The position numbers were made by a program, and so were the translations under genes. A stretch of DNA of 64,000 nt. Source: an uncultured Erysipelotrichaceae bacterium. GTDB taxonomy: Bacteria > Bacillota_I > Bacilli_A > RFN20 > CAG-826. Every line of letters starts with the position of its first letter. The stretch's first letter is position 1. Positions 25,212-33,756 of this stretch are shown one piece after another. Below the pieces are notes generated by a model. The model saw only the letters and a program-made list of their open reading frames with translations. It did not search any database and was not told the DNA's origin. The DNA lies in NCBI GenBank assembly GCA_902797855.1, contig CADBUI010000020.1, forward strand, positions 1 to 64,000, given 5' to 3'.

Positions 25212-26328
25212 GAAAATTAAAGTAGTGACCATTATTGGCACCCGTCCAGAAATAATTCGTCTATCTGAAGTAATTAAAGCTCTTGATAAAGATAAAGATA
25301 TTGAACATATCTTAGTGCATACTGGACAAAACTATGATTATGAGCTTAATCAAGTCTTCTTTGAAGAGCTAGAATTACGCGCTCCAGATTATTATCTAAA
25401 TTGTGCGGGAACACATTTAGGTGAAACAATTGGTAACGCGATAGCTAAATCATATGAATTACTAAAACAGCTTAATCCAGATGCAGTGCTTATCTTAGGA
25501 GACACTAATAGTGCGCTCTGTGCTATCTCTGCTAAAAGACTTAAACTTCCTATCTTCCATATGGAAGCAGGTAATAGATGCGGAGACTGGAATGTCCCAG
25601 AAACAATTAACCGTAAAATAGTGGACCATATCTCAGATATCAATCTTCCATACACTAATCATGCATATGCTAATTTGTTAAAGGAAGGTATTGAAGAAGA
25701 ATTCACCTTTGTAACTGGTTCTCCAATGCTTGAAGTTCTTAATGCTAATAACGCTAAGATTGAAAACTCTAAAGTACTTGAAGAGTTAGGATTAGAAAAG
25801 AACAAATATATTGTTGTCTCCTCTCATAGAGAAGAAAACATTGATATTGAAAAGAACTTCAATAAACTTATGCCGGCGATAAATGCTATCGCAGAAAAAT
25901 ATCAAGTTCCTGTTATTTTCTCTACTCACCCAAGAACAAGAAAAAGAATAGAAACGAATGGCTTTAAGATGCATCCACTTATCAGAAACTTAAAACCACT
26001 CGGTTTCCTTGAATATGTAAAGCTTCAAGAAAACGCGATGTTTGTTCTTTCTGATAGTGGAACTCTCACTGAAGAAAGTGCCATGAGACATTTCCCAGCA
26101 GTTTTAATAAGAACATCAACAGAAAGACCAGAAGGAGTGGAAGCTGGTTCTATTGTTGTCTCTGGAATTGAAACAAAACAAATAATGGATGCGATTGATA
26201 AAGAACTAAAAGAATATAAGAATGCATCCACTCCAGAAAACTATGATGTCACTGATGTCTCTACTAGAGTAGTGAATCATATCAAAACTAAAATTGACTT
26301 AGTGAACACTAAGATTTGGAAGAAATAA
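25204..26328 (+). CDS. capG: UDP-N-acetylglucosamine 2-epimerase-type enzyme (CapG/FnlC)
   Basis: A 374-aa non-hydrolysing UDP-sugar 2-epimerase of the WecB/CapG type, at full family length. The N-terminal VVTIIGTRPEIIRLSEV, the VHTGQNYD loop, LILGDTNSALCAI, HMEAGNR and the late LSDSGTLTEESAM with ERPEGVEAGS are all classic. Between CapE and CapF its role is the last step to UDP-L-FucNAc. It overlaps capE by 8 bases, and its TAA stop overlaps the next start (TAATG). Confidence 0.9.
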   Translation: MNKKIKVVTIIGTRPEIIRLSEVIKALDKDKDIEHILVHTGQNYDYELNQVFFEELELRAPDYYLNCAGTHLGETIGNAIAKSYELLKQLNPDAVLILGDTNSALCAISAKRLKLPIFHMEAGNRCGDWNVPETINRKIVDHISDINLPYTNHAYANLLKEGIEEEFTFVTGSPMLEVLNANNAKIENSKVLEELGLEKNKYIVVSSHREENIDIEKNFNKLMPAINAIAEKYQVPVIFSTHPRTRKRIETNGFKMHPLIRNLKPLGFLEYVKLQENAMFVLSDSGTLTEESAMRHFPAVLIRTSTERPEGVEAGSIVVSGIETKQIMDAIDKELKEYKNASTPENYDVTDVSTRVVNHIKTKIDLVNTKIWKK

Positions 26329-27431
26329 TGAAAGTACTTGTAACTGGATCAAACGGATTTATTGGTAAACATATATGTCTAGCACTTTCTAGAGAATCTT
26401 TTGAAGTTCTTCCTTTTGATATAACTAATACTGATGAAGAGCTAAAAGAATATATATCTAAATGTGATTTCATCATTCATCTAGCGGGAGTGAATAGACC
26501 ACTCACGAATGATGAATTCTATAATGGGAACACTAATTTTACGAAGAAATTATGTGACTGTATTCTTTCAGTTAATAAGAATATACCTATCATTATGTCT
26601 AGTTCTATTCAAGCTAGTTTAGATAATGATTATGGTAAATCTAAAAAACTAGCGGAAGATTATCTACTTTCTAAACTAGATAATGTATATATCTACCGAT
26701 TAAGCAATGTCTTTGGTAAGTGGTGTAGACCTAACTATAACTCCGCATGTGCGACTTTTTGTTATAATATCGCGCATAACTTAGACATAAGTGTTAGAGA
26801 TCCTAACTATATTGTTCACTTTAATTATATTGATGATATTGTAAGTGAATTTATAAGTGTCGTGAAAGGATATTCTCCTAAACATAAAGAAGATAATATC
26901 TATAAGATAATGCCTACATATGATTGTTCACTTGGTAAACTAAGTGAACTTCTATATTACTTTAAAGGTGAAGTAGAAAGTGATAGACACCTTCCACTTA
27001 TCCATTCAGAATTTGAATTAAAGTTATTTAAGACATTTCTTTCTTATCTCACTAGTGAAGAATATAAATATAACTATGCAGTAGATTCTAGAGGAAGCTT
27101 TGAAGAACTCTATAAAGATAATAGATACGGTCAAATAAGTGAAAATATCACAAATGTGGGGATCACTAAAGGTGGACACTATCACACCTATAAAAAAGAG
27201 ATATTTTATACAGTGATAGGGGAATCATATATTAAGCAAAGAAATATAACCACTAATGAAGTGATAGAAGACTATGTAAGTGGGAATAATCCTAAATTAG
27301 TTAATATAATTCCTAATTACACTCATCTAATAAGAAATATAGGAAACGTACGCTCGCACACGCTTATGTGGATTAGTGAGATATATAATGATAAAACTCA
27401 CGATACCTATAAAGAAGAAGTAGATAAGTAA
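26328..27431 (+). CDS. capF: Reductase/3-epimerase CapF/FnlB with cupin domain
   Basis: A 367-aa bifunctional CapF-type protein. It starts at 26328 in a TAATG overlap with capG. The N-terminal SDR has MKVLVTGSNGFIGKHI as the cofactor loop and DYGKSKKLAEDYL as the active-site YxxxK. The C-terminal domain (about 250-367) is a cupin with GGHYHTYKKEIFYTVIGE, supplying the epimerisation histidines. Together with CapE and CapG it makes UDP-L-FucNAc for the surface glycan. It completes the polysaccharide locus that is interrupted by the defence island. Confidence 0.88.
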   Translation: MKVLVTGSNGFIGKHICLALSRESFEVLPFDITNTDEELKEYISKCDFIIHLAGVNRPLTNDEFYNGNTNFTKKLCDCILSVNKNIPIIMSSSIQASLDNDYGKSKKLAEDYLLSKLDNVYIYRLSNVFGKWCRPNYNSACATFCYNIAHNLDISVRDPNYIVHFNYIDDIVSEFISVVKGYSPKHKEDNIYKIMPTYDCSLGKLSELLYYFKGEVESDRHLPLIHSEFELKLFKTFLSYLTSEEYKYNYAVDSRGSFEELYKDNRYGQISENITNVGITKGGHYHTYKKEIFYTVIGESYIKQRNITTNEVIEDYVSGNNPKLVNIIPNYTHLIRNIGNVRSHTLMWISEIYNDKTHDTYKEEVDK

Positions 27432-27436
27432 TGACT

Positions 27437-27460
27437 AGTCACCAAAAAAAAGTGACTTTT
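27437..27460 (+). terminator. Intrinsic terminator of the UDP-FucNAc operon
   Basis: AGTCAC (27437-27442) pairs with GTGACT (27452-27457) across an A-rich loop, then TTT and CATTTT. Confidence 0.65.
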
Positions 27461-27495
27461 CATTTTGGCCGATAATAAATAGCGTGTAGGACAAT

Positions 27496-27538
27496 TTGGC
27501 CGATTTCTCTTTACATGAACGGCCAATCATTGTTTTTA
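27496..27538 (+). terminator. Second hairpin, possible back-up terminator
   Basis: TTGGCCG (27496-27502) pairs with CGGCCAA (27520-27526), a 7-bp GC-rich stem with a 17-base loop, followed about 6 bases later by TTTTT. TTTGGCCGA also occurs about 30 bases upstream. Confidence 0.45.
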
Positions 27539-27573
27539 TTATTCTGATTTAATCGATATATTTTCGAAATATA

Positions 27574-27603
27574 TTGTCATTTATTGAACTTTAGTTTTAT
27601 AAT
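27574..27603 (+). promoter_or_regulatory. Promoter of the SipW-type secreted protein gene
   Basis: TTGTCA (27574-27579) and TATAAT (27598-27603) have an 18-base spacer. The predicted start near 27610 gives a leader of about 125 bases before the ATG at 27736. Confidence 0.5.
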
Positions 27604-27609
27604 TTAGTT

Positions 27610-27735
27610 GTCACTAGGATATGACTTCGAAAGTCCCAATTCGGTCTCATATTCTTAGGCAATTTCCTATCATCCGCTCAATAAGATAGACGTTGAGTGA
27701 TTTTCTACGTTTATCATGAAAGGAAAAAAATTAAA
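27610..27735 (+). promoter_or_regulatory. Structured 5' leader of unknown class
   Basis: The leader can fold into a long imperfect stem (CTAGGATATGAC near 27615 with GTCTCATATTCTTAG near 27645), enclosing a small GAC-TTCG-AAAGTC hairpin. A second stem forms from CGCTCAA with TTGAGTG near 27677-27702. No GEMM-type core is present, unlike the two other SipW-type operons in the window. It could be an unidentified riboswitch, a protein-binding leader or an mRNA-stability element. Confidence 0.35.
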
Positions 27736-28527
27736 ATGAAAAAATCTAAAATTATCGTCCCTGCCGTTGCTTTATTAGCATTAGGTATGGCCGCAAGCGT
27801 TACAGGTACTGTTGCTTGGTTTACAACAAACAGAAGTGTTAGTGCTGCTACACTTTCAGTCGCTATCGCAGGTTCACAAGACTTACGTATTTCCGATTCT
27901 TTAGCACCAAGTTATTCATGGACAAATGAATTAACATGGTCAAAAGCCGATGTTAATATGGTTCCATCAACTCCAGTTGCAGGAACACTTGCTGCTACAA
28001 CTGCTTTATTTGCTGATGCAAACAATGCTGCTTGCTCAGCAGATCCTACTTTCATTAGACCAAACGCTTCTAACGTTGTTAGTGCTGATAATGGTACAGC
28101 TGCAACTGCTGCCATTGTTGGTGATAACAGTGCAAAATATGAACTCGCTGGCGAACGTGGTTATCTCGTCGAAGACTATGCTCTAAAATATGAAGGTTCT
28201 AAAAAGGTTGGAGATGAAGTAGTAACTCAAGAAACCGTTCATGGCAAGATTAATATTACTGCTGGAGCTGGCAAGAACATCGATTTAGCCTTACGCGTTG
28301 GTATTTATAATGTTACAACTAGCAAGATCACCGTTTACAATGTTGGTGATTCCGTTGGTACATCCTATGTGGTTCGTCCAAGTGATCTAACTCTTGAATC
28401 TGGCGTCGCACAAGATCTTAAGATGTTTGTTTGGTACGAAGGTACTGATGCACGTTGTAAAAACGCTAATGCTATTACCAATACATTAAACATTACAGTT
28501 GCTTGGTCATTAGACACAATTGCATAA
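27736..28527 (+). CDS. SipW-type secreted protein, TasA/camelysin-like
   Basis: A 263-aa protein. The start at 27736 follows an AAAGGAAA ribosome site. The N-terminus is the SipW-dependent type: KK-rich start, hydrophobic core (about 8-28), then GTVAWFTTNRSVSAATL, the motif seen after the cleavage site in TasA and camelysin relatives. The mature part is Ala/Thr rich with few charges, as expected for an abundant surface or fibre subunit. It is monocistronic, with its own promoter, leader and a strong terminator, suggesting high independent expression. No anchor is visible. Confidence 0.65.
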   Translation: MKKSKIIVPAVALLALGMAASVTGTVAWFTTNRSVSAATLSVAIAGSQDLRISDSLAPSYSWTNELTWSKADVNMVPSTPVAGTLAATTALFADANNAACSADPTFIRPNASNVVSADNGTAATAAIVGDNSAKYELAGERGYLVEDYALKYEGSKKVGDEVVTQETVHGKINITAGAGKNIDLALRVGIYNVTTSKITVYNVGDSVGTSYVVRPSDLTLESGVAQDLKMFVWYEGTDARCKNANAITNTLNITVAWSLDTIA

Positions 28528-28550
28528 TTTGTTTACAAAATAGCTTTATG

Positions 28551-28578
28551 AGCCACTTGCGCAAGCAGGTGGCTTTTT
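28551..28578 (+). terminator. Strong intrinsic terminator
   Basis: AGCCACTTGC-GCAA-GCAGGTGGCT-like stem of about 10 bp with a tetraloop, followed by TTTTTT. Confidence 0.85.
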
Positions 28579-28659
28579 TATTGGTTAAATAGGTAATTTT
28601 CATTAAATCTTTTGTAATAGTAAAAAAAGTATTATTATATAAATTAGGAAATTACGATT

Positions 28660-29037
28660 ATGAGTAAAACTAAAAAATTATTACTAATATGCGGTTTGAG
28701 TCTTGATGTTCTAATTACCGTATTTCTCTTTGTAGTTGCTATTATTATGCTTGCAACTATGCCAAAAACTGATGCCGGGATGTCTGTCGCAATTGAGACT
28801 AACGGACCATTTATTGGTTATTTACAAACTCATAGCACATTATATTTATGGACATGTGTTATACCGTTATTTGTATTGTTAGCTGGTAATATTGCTCTTC
28901 TTATTATTTACGTTAAGAAAGCCGGAAAGGCAAAAGCACAATTATCTGATCTAAGCGAAGATCAAAAAGCTGCTCTTCGTGCAGAAATCCTTAAAGACAT
29001 GGATTCTAGTGAAGAAAAGCCAGAAGAAAAGAAATAA
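28660..29037 (+). CDS. Small two-TM membrane protein, unknown
   Basis: A 125-aa protein with two transmembrane helices (about 7-33 and 63-86) joined by an extracytoplasmic loop of about 30 residues. A charged cytoplasmic tail (about 90-125) is rich in Lys and Glu, with a predicted helix LSEDQKAALRAEILKDM. It is monocistronic and ends at its own terminator. Its position between a secreted subunit and the riboswitch operon hints at a link with surface assembly, but no family is recognised. Confidence 0.65.
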   Translation: MSKTKKLLLICGLSLDVLITVFLFVVAIIMLATMPKTDAGMSVAIETNGPFIGYLQTHSTLYLWTCVIPLFVLLAGNIALLIIYVKKAGKAKAQLSDLSEDQKAALRAEILKDMDSSEEKPEEKK

Positions 29038-29052
29038 ATATTAATAATGAAT

Positions 29053-29078
29053 ATCGCGTCGTAAGGCGCGATTTTTCT
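29053..29078 (+). terminator. Intrinsic terminator
   Basis: ATCGCGTC-GTAA-GGCGCGAT (8-bp stem with one wobble, tetraloop), then TTTTC. Confidence 0.8.
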
Positions 29079-29168
29079 TTATTTACATAGGATTTATCAA
29101 GGTCATTGTCTTAGACAAAACTAAAAAATGTTTGAAATGCTATATAAATGAGTGATAATATTAAATTG

Positions 29169-29250
29169 TAAAAAGCAAACCCACAGTAATGTGGTGACGC
29201 AAAACTATAGGGTCTTAAATAATCTTTATTAAGATAGCCAGGTGCCTTAA
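29169..29250 (+). promoter_or_regulatory. Cyclic-di-GMP-I (GEMM) riboswitch 1
   Basis: The GEMM-I core is plain: GCAAACC, then the CCACAGTAATGTGG stem, the invariant GACGCAAA, then ACTATAGGGTCTT with its partner AAGATAGCC and a terminal GGTGCC. The 3' part of the aptamer (AGCCAGGTGCC, 29236-29246) is also the 5' arm of the terminator at 29236-29302. Aptamer folding and termination should therefore be mutually exclusive. The sequence does not settle whether c-di-GMP turns expression on or off. It precedes the operon 29361-41358. Confidence 0.92.
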
Positions 29251-29302
29251 GGGTTAAAACAAACCCCTGTTGAATGGATGATAGGCAACTGGCTTTTGTT
29301 TT
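29236..29302 (+). terminator. Expression-platform terminator of riboswitch 1
   Basis: AGCCAGGTGCC (29236-29246) pairs with GGCAACTGGCT (29284-29294) with one mismatch, then TTTGTTTTAT. Confidence 0.8.
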
Positions 29303-29360
29303 ATAACCTGTTGGGACAATAATAATTTATAATACACAAAACACTGGAAACATTTTTCTT

Positions 29361-30143
29361 ATGGTCGACTTAAGCTATATACGCAAAAGAAAGGCCAAAA
29401 GGATAGTAGCCATTGTTGGTGGTATTGCTGGCGCGTGCGTGGTCGCAATCGCAGCGGTCGCACTCTTAGGTCAAAGGGCCGCGCCACTTACTGTAAAACT
29501 ATCTAATAGTGGAGCAAGTCTAGCTCTCTACAAATCTGATTATGATAACGAACGCAAATCTTTCCTCTTAGCGAAAGATGCTAAACCATATTCAGAATTT
29601 ACAGAACCAGCACTCTCCCTCCATGAATCAGAATTAGACATTGATGATTCAAAATCTCTTGAAACAAGTGATAACTCATCATTCCAATTCTTCCAATATA
29701 CGTTCTACATTACCAATACCGGAGACAAAGCGGCTGACTATCATTTAAGCCTTAATATTTCGTATCCAAACACAAGCAGCTTTGATTTAGCTGATGTTTT
29801 GCGTGTTCGTTTCTACGATAATGATGGAAATGATAAAACCTCACATAACTATCGTACTTTTGCTAAACATAGTTCTACATTCAACACTGAAACAGGAAAA
29901 TATGATCCTGAAAGAATTGCTGGAAGCGGAACTGAATATGCAGAAGTTTTCGAATCTTCAAGTGTAGCTTTATCAAAAGAAGTCACCAATTTCGTACCAG
30001 GAGCAGTTACACGCTACTCGTTTGTTTTATGGCTTGAAGGCGAAGACCCAGATAGCAAAGGTGAAGCTCCAGTGGACTCAAGTATTGCTTTAGGAGTAAA
30101 TATTAGCGCACATGAAGCAGAAGCGACACCTGTCCAAGAATAG
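29361..30143 (+). CDS. Membrane-anchored surface protein, TasA-like fold suspected
   Basis: A 260-aa protein with a very basic N-terminus (RKRKAKR), one hydrophobic helix (about 15-38) and a beta-rich extracytoplasmic part. Strands such as FFQYTFYITNTGDKAADYHL resemble the vk-NTG-d-a-y pattern of TasA/camelysin proteins. Unlike its neighbours it lacks the AWF motif, so it may stay anchored rather than be cleaved. It is the first gene after riboswitch 1. The next gene starts inside its last ten codons. Confidence 0.6.
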   Translation: MVDLSYIRKRKAKRIVAIVGGIAGACVVAIAAVALLGQRAAPLTVKLSNSGASLALYKSDYDNERKSFLLAKDAKPYSEFTEPALSLHESELDIDDSKSLETSDNSSFQFFQYTFYITNTGDKAADYHLSLNISYPNTSSFDLADVLRVRFYDNDGNDKTSHNYRTFAKHSSTFNTETGKYDPERIAGSGTEYAEVFESSSVALSKEVTNFVPGAVTRYSFVLWLEGEDPDSKGEAPVDSSIALGVNISAHEAEATPVQE

Positions 30144-31161
30144 CATCGCTGCATTAGTGACGGCATCAATCTTTACATTTGCTCTCGCAGGAACCACTTG
30201 CGGGACTTTTGCTTGGTTTATGTACGCGTCACGTGCAAGTGCTACTTTTAATGGTGTCACAATCGGTGCGGGTGAATTAGAGTTCGGTATTCTTTCGGAT
30301 ACACTTTTACCAAGCTATGATGAAAATCAATTGGTTGAAGATACATCGATTGATGGGAAAATTATTTACTGGTTCAAGAATCACGAGGCTGCATCAGATG
30401 CAATTAATTACATTATCGGCCTTAATGGATCAGCAACTAACAAAATGATTCCTGTCACTTCTGGAAAATATTCGCCTGGAGATAGTTTTAATTTGTACAA
30501 TTCTCCAAATATGACTTCTAGCAGTATTGCACAAAAGTATACTTATGTAAGTCTTCCTCTAGTCTTCCGTTACGAAGATGATATCGAAATTGGTAAATAT
30601 TTACCGGACATTGATATCTATTTAACTAAGGCTAGTGTTAAGTCGGTTGAAGATGGTTCAGAAATTCATAGATCCATCAGAATTCATACTGATAGCAAAG
30701 CTGGTTTAAATCATCTTATTAATCCATCCCAAAACGAAGATGGCTCCACGAAAGTTGGAGGCATCCTAGATTTAAATTCGGATGGTTTTTATGATGAATA
30801 TGAACTTGCTGGAAAAACATATGAATATATTTATGGTGAAGTAGAAAACGAAGTCCACAAGGATAGCCCTGAAGCTACTGATTCAGTTGTGCCTGAAAAC
30901 GAAAGAACAACCTTCCACGCTCAACATAGAGCAGGAACTTACGCAGTTAATGAAGAAGAAACAATTGCGAAAGTTGCAGAATATGAAGGGTTCTACGGAT
31001 TTAGGAACAAACGAAAATCGGTCACACGCACAAACGCTAATACAAACAATTACGCTTATTTAGATATGACCATTTATTGTGAAGGGTGGGACTTACGAGT
31101 TATCGATGCTGAAAAAGGAAATCCTTTCTCACTCGATCTCGAATTCAAGGTTGTAATTTAA
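30112..31161 (+). CDS. SipW-type secreted protein with EF-hand-like loop
   Basis: A 349-aa protein. The N-terminus has KNSIAALVTASIFTFALAG and then TCGTFAWFMYASRASATF, the SipW-dependent pattern. Residues 220-231 read DLNSDGFYDEYE, a good match to a calcium-binding DxDxDGxxDxxE loop, preceded by KVGGIL. A C-terminal segment (DMTIYCEGWDLRVIDAE) is shared with the next gene product. It overlaps the previous gene by 32 bases. It is likely a minor fibre or cell-surface component exported by the signal peptidase of this operon. Confidence 0.65.
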   Translation: MKQKRHLSKNSIAALVTASIFTFALAGTTCGTFAWFMYASRASATFNGVTIGAGELEFGILSDTLLPSYDENQLVEDTSIDGKIIYWFKNHEAASDAINYIIGLNGSATNKMIPVTSGKYSPGDSFNLYNSPNMTSSSIAQKYTYVSLPLVFRYEDDIEIGKYLPDIDIYLTKASVKSVEDGSEIHRSIRIHTDSKAGLNHLINPSQNEDGSTKVGGILDLNSDGFYDEYELAGKTYEYIYGEVENEVHKDSPEATDSVVPENERTTFHAQHRAGTYAVNEEETIAKVAEYEGFYGFRNKRKSVTRTNANTNNYAYLDMTIYCEGWDLRVIDAEKGNPFSLDLEFKVVI

Positions 31162-31162
31162 T

Positions 31163-32212
31163 ATGAACAAGAAAAGACTAGCTGCAGCAGGAATAGTAGC
31201 ACTTGGACTAATGTTAACATCGTCCATAGTTTTTACTGTTGCTTGGTATAACGGTGCGTCTAATCTATCTGTTAATAGTTTCAACGTTCGTCTTGCGGAT
31301 AAAGAACTTGAGATTTCCACGGATGATATTGAATTTAAAGAAATTCTAACTGAAGACGATTTAGAAAAAGTTGAAAGATATAAACCTGTAAGTTCCGCCT
31401 TTTCAAGTGAGTGGATTAATTCTAAAGAGCTAAAACCACAATTCGTGGAAGGATATTCTGATCCTATGAGTAACATCGTTACTAGTAGAGGTGATGTCAA
31501 TATCGCTGAAAACGGATTCTTCTCTCAAACACTTTATCTAAAGTGTAATTCAATCGCGAAGGTTTCATTTGATAAGGAAAACACTTACGTGAAGCCTGAT
31601 GTTGAAAAGAATGAAGAAGTCGCTACTAAGATAGCGCATAAATATCCAAATCTAACCCACGAACAAATTGTGGAAAATCTTAACAATATTGTTAATTCAT
31701 TAAGAATTTCACTTCTTGTCTTAAATGACACTGATAGTGAATCCTTAGATGATTACACCTACAAGATTATTGATCCTACAAAACAAGGAACAACTAAATT
31801 AGGTGGTGTTCTCGATACTGACTTAGATGGATATTATGACAGTTTCGATAATAAAGAAGTTATCTATGGCGAAGTATATAACGCTACAGATTCAACTCTT
31901 GTTTATGATGAAGAGATAACTAGTGATGAGTCAGCTTCCACTAGTAATTCTCAATTTGATGCATCTCATCAAAAAGGAGTTAGACCTTTAAATCTTGATG
32001 CTTCTAAAAATGGTGGTGTTGAGATCGCTACCGAAGAGTCACTATCGCTTGATGAACTCGATGATTTCTCATTTGATTTACAAGCTGATGTATCTAAAAA
32101 GATAGTGTTATCTTTATACATTGAAGGTTGGGACCTTGATAGTGTCAATTACACTATGTATTCTCGCTTCTTGACTAATATTACATTCAAGTTAGCGGAT
32201 GGGGGAAAGTGA
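31163..32212 (+). CDS. SipW-type secreted protein, paralogue of the preceding
   Basis: A 349-aa protein, the same length as its upstream neighbour and sharing its order of elements. It has a signal with SIVFTVAWYNGASNLSV, a KLGGVL segment followed by DTDLDGYYDSFD (218-229) as an EF-hand-like loop, IYGEVYN, and a late SLYIEGWDLDSVNYTMYS. This points to an old tandem duplication. It starts one base after the previous stop. Function is inferred only from the operon. Confidence 0.65.
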   Translation: MNKKRLAAAGIVALGLMLTSSIVFTVAWYNGASNLSVNSFNVRLADKELEISTDDIEFKEILTEDDLEKVERYKPVSSAFSSEWINSKELKPQFVEGYSDPMSNIVTSRGDVNIAENGFFSQTLYLKCNSIAKVSFDKENTYVKPDVEKNEEVATKIAHKYPNLTHEQIVENLNNIVNSLRISLLVLNDTDSESLDDYTYKIIDPTKQGTTKLGGVLDTDLDGYYDSFDNKEVIYGEVYNATDSTLVYDEEITSDESASTSNSQFDASHQKGVRPLNLDASKNGGVEIATEESLSLDELDDFSFDLQADVSKKIVLSLYIEGWDLDSVNYTMYSRFLTNITFKLADGGK

Positions 32213-32224
32213 GGCAACTAAAAT

Positions 32225-33754
32225 ATGTCTGAATATTTCGCATATTTGGGTAAGATGATCGTCCAAGTACTTACAGATATTGGAATGTTTTTCTATGATG
32301 CGATTGTCTACCCTTGGACAAAGCTTCCAAGTAACTTCGCTCAATACGGAGAATATTTTGGAGCATACCATAATGACTTTGGAGCAGGTGGATGGATAAT
32401 GTTTGTTATCTTCGCCATTCTTCTTAGTGGAGTGGTAGGCGCTATTGGATATGGTTTATTCTTAGTGCTCCGTAAATATATTCGTTTTGTGAAGAAAGAA
32501 CTTGAGAAGGATGAACTAAAGCGTCAAGTTGAAAGACTCAACTATGAACTTTATCAAATCATGCAAGAAAGGGATCGTATCTTAGATATGAAGGTTAAAG
32601 CCTTAGGTATTGATGGTAAAAAACCACCTGAAGGTGAACTTTCTGAAGAAGAGCAAACAGTTGAAGAAATTCAATCTCGTTTCCCAAAACTTACTCATGT
32701 TGATAACGAATACTTTGGTAAGAACACTGATATACCAGATGTTGAGGGTTTAACACTTAAAGACTTATGTGAAAACTTCCGTAACTTTGCAGCCTCACAA
32801 CTCGGTCTATATTACACAATTAACACTATCCGACAATTATTCGCCGGTATGGGTGCAGGTAAGCTAGTTATTCTTGAAGGTATTTCTGGTACTGGTAAAA
32901 CTTCCATGCCATATGCTTTAGGTAAGTTCTTCGCTCATGATGCTGAAATCTGTTCAGTTCAACCTAACTGGAAAGATAGAAGTGAACTTTTAGGCTACTA
33001 TAACGAATTTACTAAGAAGTTCAATGAATCCGAGTTCTTACGTGCGTTATATACATGTAATTATAGAAAAGATACAAACCTCATCGTCCTTGATGAAATG
33101 AACTTAGCCCGTGTTGAATATTATTTCGCTGAATTCCTTTCTGTTCTTGAAATGCCTAACCCAAATGAATGGAATATCGAAATGATTGGTAGTTATGATA
33201 AAAACGATCCAAAACTATTCAAAAACGGTAAACTTAAAATCCCTCAAAATGTCATCTTCTTTGGTACCGCCAATAACGATGACTCTACCTTTACAATTTC
33301 CGATAAGGTCTATGACCGTGCTATTTGTTTATTCTTTGACAATAAAGGTATTGCCTTTGATGCACCATATCAAGCACCAATGGTAATTCCATTCGCACAA
33401 ATTCAAAGACTTTATGATGAAGCTGACTCTAAATATCCTGTCAGCGAAGATTCACTTGTGAAATTCGCTGAACTTGATGACTTTGTTATCAAAAAATTCA
33501 GACTCGCCTTTGGTAACCGTATTTTAAAACAACTTAAGAAATTCGTTCCTTGCTATGTCGCTTGTGGTGGAACTGAACTTGATGCCTTCGACTTCATCTT
33601 CACTAATAAGATTCTTAAGAAGTTTGAATCTCTTAACATTGGCTTCCTTAAAAACGAACTTAAAGAACTTAACCAAATGCTCGATAAGCTTTTTGGTGCG
33701 GATCAGTTCCCAATGGCTCATAAGTTCGTCAATAACCTCATTAGGATGAGTTAA
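32225..33754 (+). CDS. Membrane-anchored McrB-like AAA+ ATPase
   Basis: A 509-aa protein. An N-terminal region with one clear transmembrane helix (about 56-82, after an amphipathic start) and a coiled-coil stretch (about 85-120) leads to an AAA+ domain of the McrB/AAA_5 type. Walker A is GISGTGKTSM (219-228), Walker B LIVLDEMNLARVEYY (D290, E291) and sensor 1 NVIFFGTANNDD. The MNLAR/AEYYFAEFL pattern is characteristic of McrB. Classical McrB is a cytosolic GTPase of a restriction system with an N-terminal DNA-binding domain; here that domain is replaced by a membrane anchor. The DUF2357-like partner follows 2 bases later. Confidence 0.75.
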   Translation: MSEYFAYLGKMIVQVLTDIGMFFYDAIVYPWTKLPSNFAQYGEYFGAYHNDFGAGGWIMFVIFAILLSGVVGAIGYGLFLVLRKYIRFVKKELEKDELKRQVERLNYELYQIMQERDRILDMKVKALGIDGKKPPEGELSEEEQTVEEIQSRFPKLTHVDNEYFGKNTDIPDVEGLTLKDLCENFRNFAASQLGLYYTINTIRQLFAGMGAGKLVILEGISGTGKTSMPYALGKFFAHDAEICSVQPNWKDRSELLGYYNEFTKKFNESEFLRALYTCNYRKDTNLIVLDEMNLARVEYYFAEFLSVLEMPNPNEWNIEMIGSYDKNDPKLFKNGKLKIPQNVIFFGTANNDDSTFTISDKVYDRAICLFFDNKGIAFDAPYQAPMVIPFAQIQRLYDEADSKYPVSEDSLVKFAELDDFVIKKFRLAFGNRILKQLKKFVPCYVACGGTELDAFDFIFTNKILKKFESLNIGFLKNELKELNQMLDKLFGADQFPMAHKFVNNLIRMS

Positions 33755-33756
33755 TA

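Noticed and set aside
28016-28115. Long open frames on the opposite strand inside the Ala-rich secreted protein gene
   Set aside because: Shadow of Ala/Thr-rich codons; no start context and no independent signal.
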